NCBI GenBank assembly: GCA_900548955.1
Contig: URMQ01000033.1
Coordinates: 1 to 13,846, forward strand
Length of the DNA: 13,846 bases
Reading direction: 5' to 3'
Origin: an uncultured Eggerthella sp.
GTDB lineage: Bacteria > Actinomycetota > Coriobacteriia > Coriobacteriales > Eggerthellaceae
The stretch's first letter is position 1, and the number at the start of each line of letters is the position of its first letter. The position numbers were made by a program, and so were the translations under genes. Shown piece by piece: positions 12,895-13,846 of the stretch. The notes under the pieces are model-generated. The model searched no databases. It was given only the letters and a program-made list of their open reading frames with translations, and had not been told where the DNA came from.

Positions 12895-13772
12895 TAGTTA
12901 CCACCTTTCTCTTCCTCGTTATTGGCTTCAACATTTACCTGATGAACGCAACGAGAATGGCAATAGGCTGTGTCGTTGCACTGGTAGTAGGTCTCACCCG
13001 TTTCTTCGTCAACCAATTCGTCCAGATATACGTCCGTTGCGCCACATAAGCGGCACTGCTTTCCTTCGAAGTTTTCCACCGAGAAGGGATAATCCTCAAA
13101 ATCAAGAGGAGCTACGTTGGTATAAGGCGGTACCGCATAAATCTTCTTTTCACGACCAGCACCCAGAAGCGTCAAATTATCACTCATGTGCAACTTCATC
13201 GTGTCAAAACGGGGAATAGGTGAAGGAGCCATAACGTAACGCCCTTCTACCAAGCAGGGATGATCGGCATTTGTGGTGGTGTGACCATAGCGAATTATCT
13301 GGTCAAACAACCCAAGCCATGCTCCGGTATAGTCGGCTTCTGCATGGAGCACCAATGTCTTTGCTTCGCTTGGCTCAAAATGACGCAATGGTTCAGGCAT
13401 GGGAACCTGTAAAACCAAAATCTGTTCTGCACTAAGAGGCTGTTCAGGGATACGATGACGAGACTGGATAATAGTCGCCGCTTCAGTTTCCTCAACCACT
13501 TCAACATCAGTAGTTTCAGCAATAAGCTTTTTGATGTTTACTGCATTTACACTGTCATCAGCGCCCTGGTCAATTACCTTTAATACATCTTCGCGACCAA
13601 TAAGGGACAGGGTAACCTGCAAGCCACCAGTACCCCAACCACGCCCAATAGGCATTTCTCGAGATGCAAAGGGAATTTGATGTCCAGGAATTGCGATGCC
13701 TTTTAAAACAGCGCGACGGATTTCGCGCTTAGATGCCTCGTCGAAGAAGGCGAAATGGTACAGCTGTCGCAT
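12894..13772 (-). CDS. phnJ: Alpha-D-ribose 1-methylphosphonate 5-phosphate C-P lyase PhnJ
   Basis: PhnJ is the radical SAM enzyme that splits the C-P bond of ribose 1-phosphonate 5-phosphate, giving a hydrocarbon (methane from methylphosphonate) and 5-phosphoribosyl 1,2-cyclic phosphate. The 292-residue protein has the C-terminal cluster motif Cys240-x2-Cys243-x21-Cys265 for the [4Fe-4S] centre and Cys271, equivalent to E. coli Cys272, the thiyl radical residue. Further conserved stretches include GRGWGTGGLQVTLSLIG (43-59) and MSDNLTLLGAGREKKIYAVPPYT (read in parts from 196 to 218). ATG 13770-13772 has AGGAG five nt upstream; an earlier GTG at 13776-13778 abuts that site and is rejected. A further Cys275 and an Asn/Glu-rich tail follow the motif. 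Confidence 0.96.
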   Translation of the reverse strand: MRQLYHFAFFDEASKREIRRAVLKGIAIPGHQIPFASREMPIGRGWGTGGLQVTLSLIGREDVLKVIDQGADDSVNAVNIKKLIAETTDVEVVEETEAATIIQSRHRIPEQPLSAEQILVLQVPMPEPLRHFEPSEAKTLVLHAEADYTGAWLGLFDQIIRYGHTTTNADHPCLVEGRYVMAPSPIPRFDTMKLHMSDNLTLLGAGREKKIYAVPPYTNVAPLDFEDYPFSVENFEGKQCRLCGATDVYLDELVDEETGETYYQCNDTAYCHSRCVHQVNVEANNEEEKGGN

Positions 13773-13774
13773 AA

Positions 13775-13846
13775 TCACTCCTTTTCTTCTTCAACGGAAC
13801 TGACAGAAGTACTCCGGCGTGCAGTCGGCGTTCGCGCCGCAGTCGA
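13775..13846 (-). CDS. C-terminal end of the gene upstream of phnJ, probably phnI (5' part outside window)
   Basis: Twenty-three codons and a TGA stop (13775-13777) are readable on the minus strand in the one frame that stays open to the edge. They spell a Ser/Thr/Arg-rich stretch ending in SSVEEEKE, a typical loose C-terminal tail that gives no domain evidence. The stop lies two nt before the phnJ ATG. In nearly all phn operons phnI precedes phnJ, and PhnI is its partner in the core complex, so phnI is the best guess. The identity is inferred from position only. Confidence 0.6.
   Translation of the reverse strand, partial: STAARTPTARRSTSVSSVEEEKE
13778..13782 (-). promoter_or_regulatory. 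Ribosome-binding site of phnJ
   Basis: AGGAG five nt before ATG 13770-13772. It lies inside the last codons of the upstream gene, so phnJ translation is likely coupled to that gene. Confidence 0.85.

Overview
The window reads as a piece of chromosome from a low-to-mid GC actinobacterium, most likely of the class Coriobacteriia (Eggerthella relatives). The main clue is a C-P lyase (phn) operon that carries a PHP-family cyclic phosphodiesterase of the kind characterised from Eggerthella lenta (PhnPP) instead of E. coli-type PhnP. The Ala/Glu-rich tail on ribosomal protein S2 is compatible with an actinobacterium. This placement is an inference; no species can be named from the sequence alone.

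Layout. At 1-1013 (minus) lies most of murA, cut by the window edge. At 1280-3009 (minus) is the rpsB-tsf operon (ribosomal protein S2, EF-Ts), closed by a hairpin terminator and preceded by a leader of about 280 nt with several stem-loops. At 3496-4905 (plus) is the only plus-strand gene, an NhaC-family antiporter that starts at TTG and has a large nested hairpin in its upstream region. It converges on a family III CoA-transferase (5310-6545, minus) across a gap with two tandem-repeat blocks and a bidirectional terminator. After an AT-rich gene-free stretch come yacP (NYN nuclease, 7011-7553) and rlmB (23S rRNA 2'-O-methyltransferase, 7567-8334), both minus, and then a tRNA-Gln(TTG) gene with its own promoter and terminator.

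From 8842 to the right edge, everything on the minus strand belongs to phosphonate catabolism, in transcription order: the last codons of a gene that is probably phnI, then phnJ, phnK, phnM, phnL and phnPP. PhnI/J and PhnK form the core of the C-P lyase complex. PhnM removes pyrophosphate from the ribosyl-triphosphate intermediate and PhnJ cleaves the C-P bond. PhnPP would open and dephosphorylate the resulting 5-phosphoribosyl 1,2-cyclic phosphate. PhnL is a second ABC-type ATPase of the system. The operon is tightly coupled by 1-nt overlaps and short gaps, with two exceptions: a 133-nt gap with a 12-bp perfect hairpin between phnK and phnM, and a 134-nt gap with a strong intrinsic terminator between phnL and phnPP.

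A recurring trait is that the spacers after genes hold short tandem repeats (18 bp, 9 bp, about 24 bp, 19 bp, 9 bp). No mobile element, CRISPR array or clearly new multi-gene system was found. The most noteworthy points are the RNA structures inside the phn operon, the four-cysteine insert in PhnK, the structured rpsB and nhaC leaders, and the tandem-repeat spacers.
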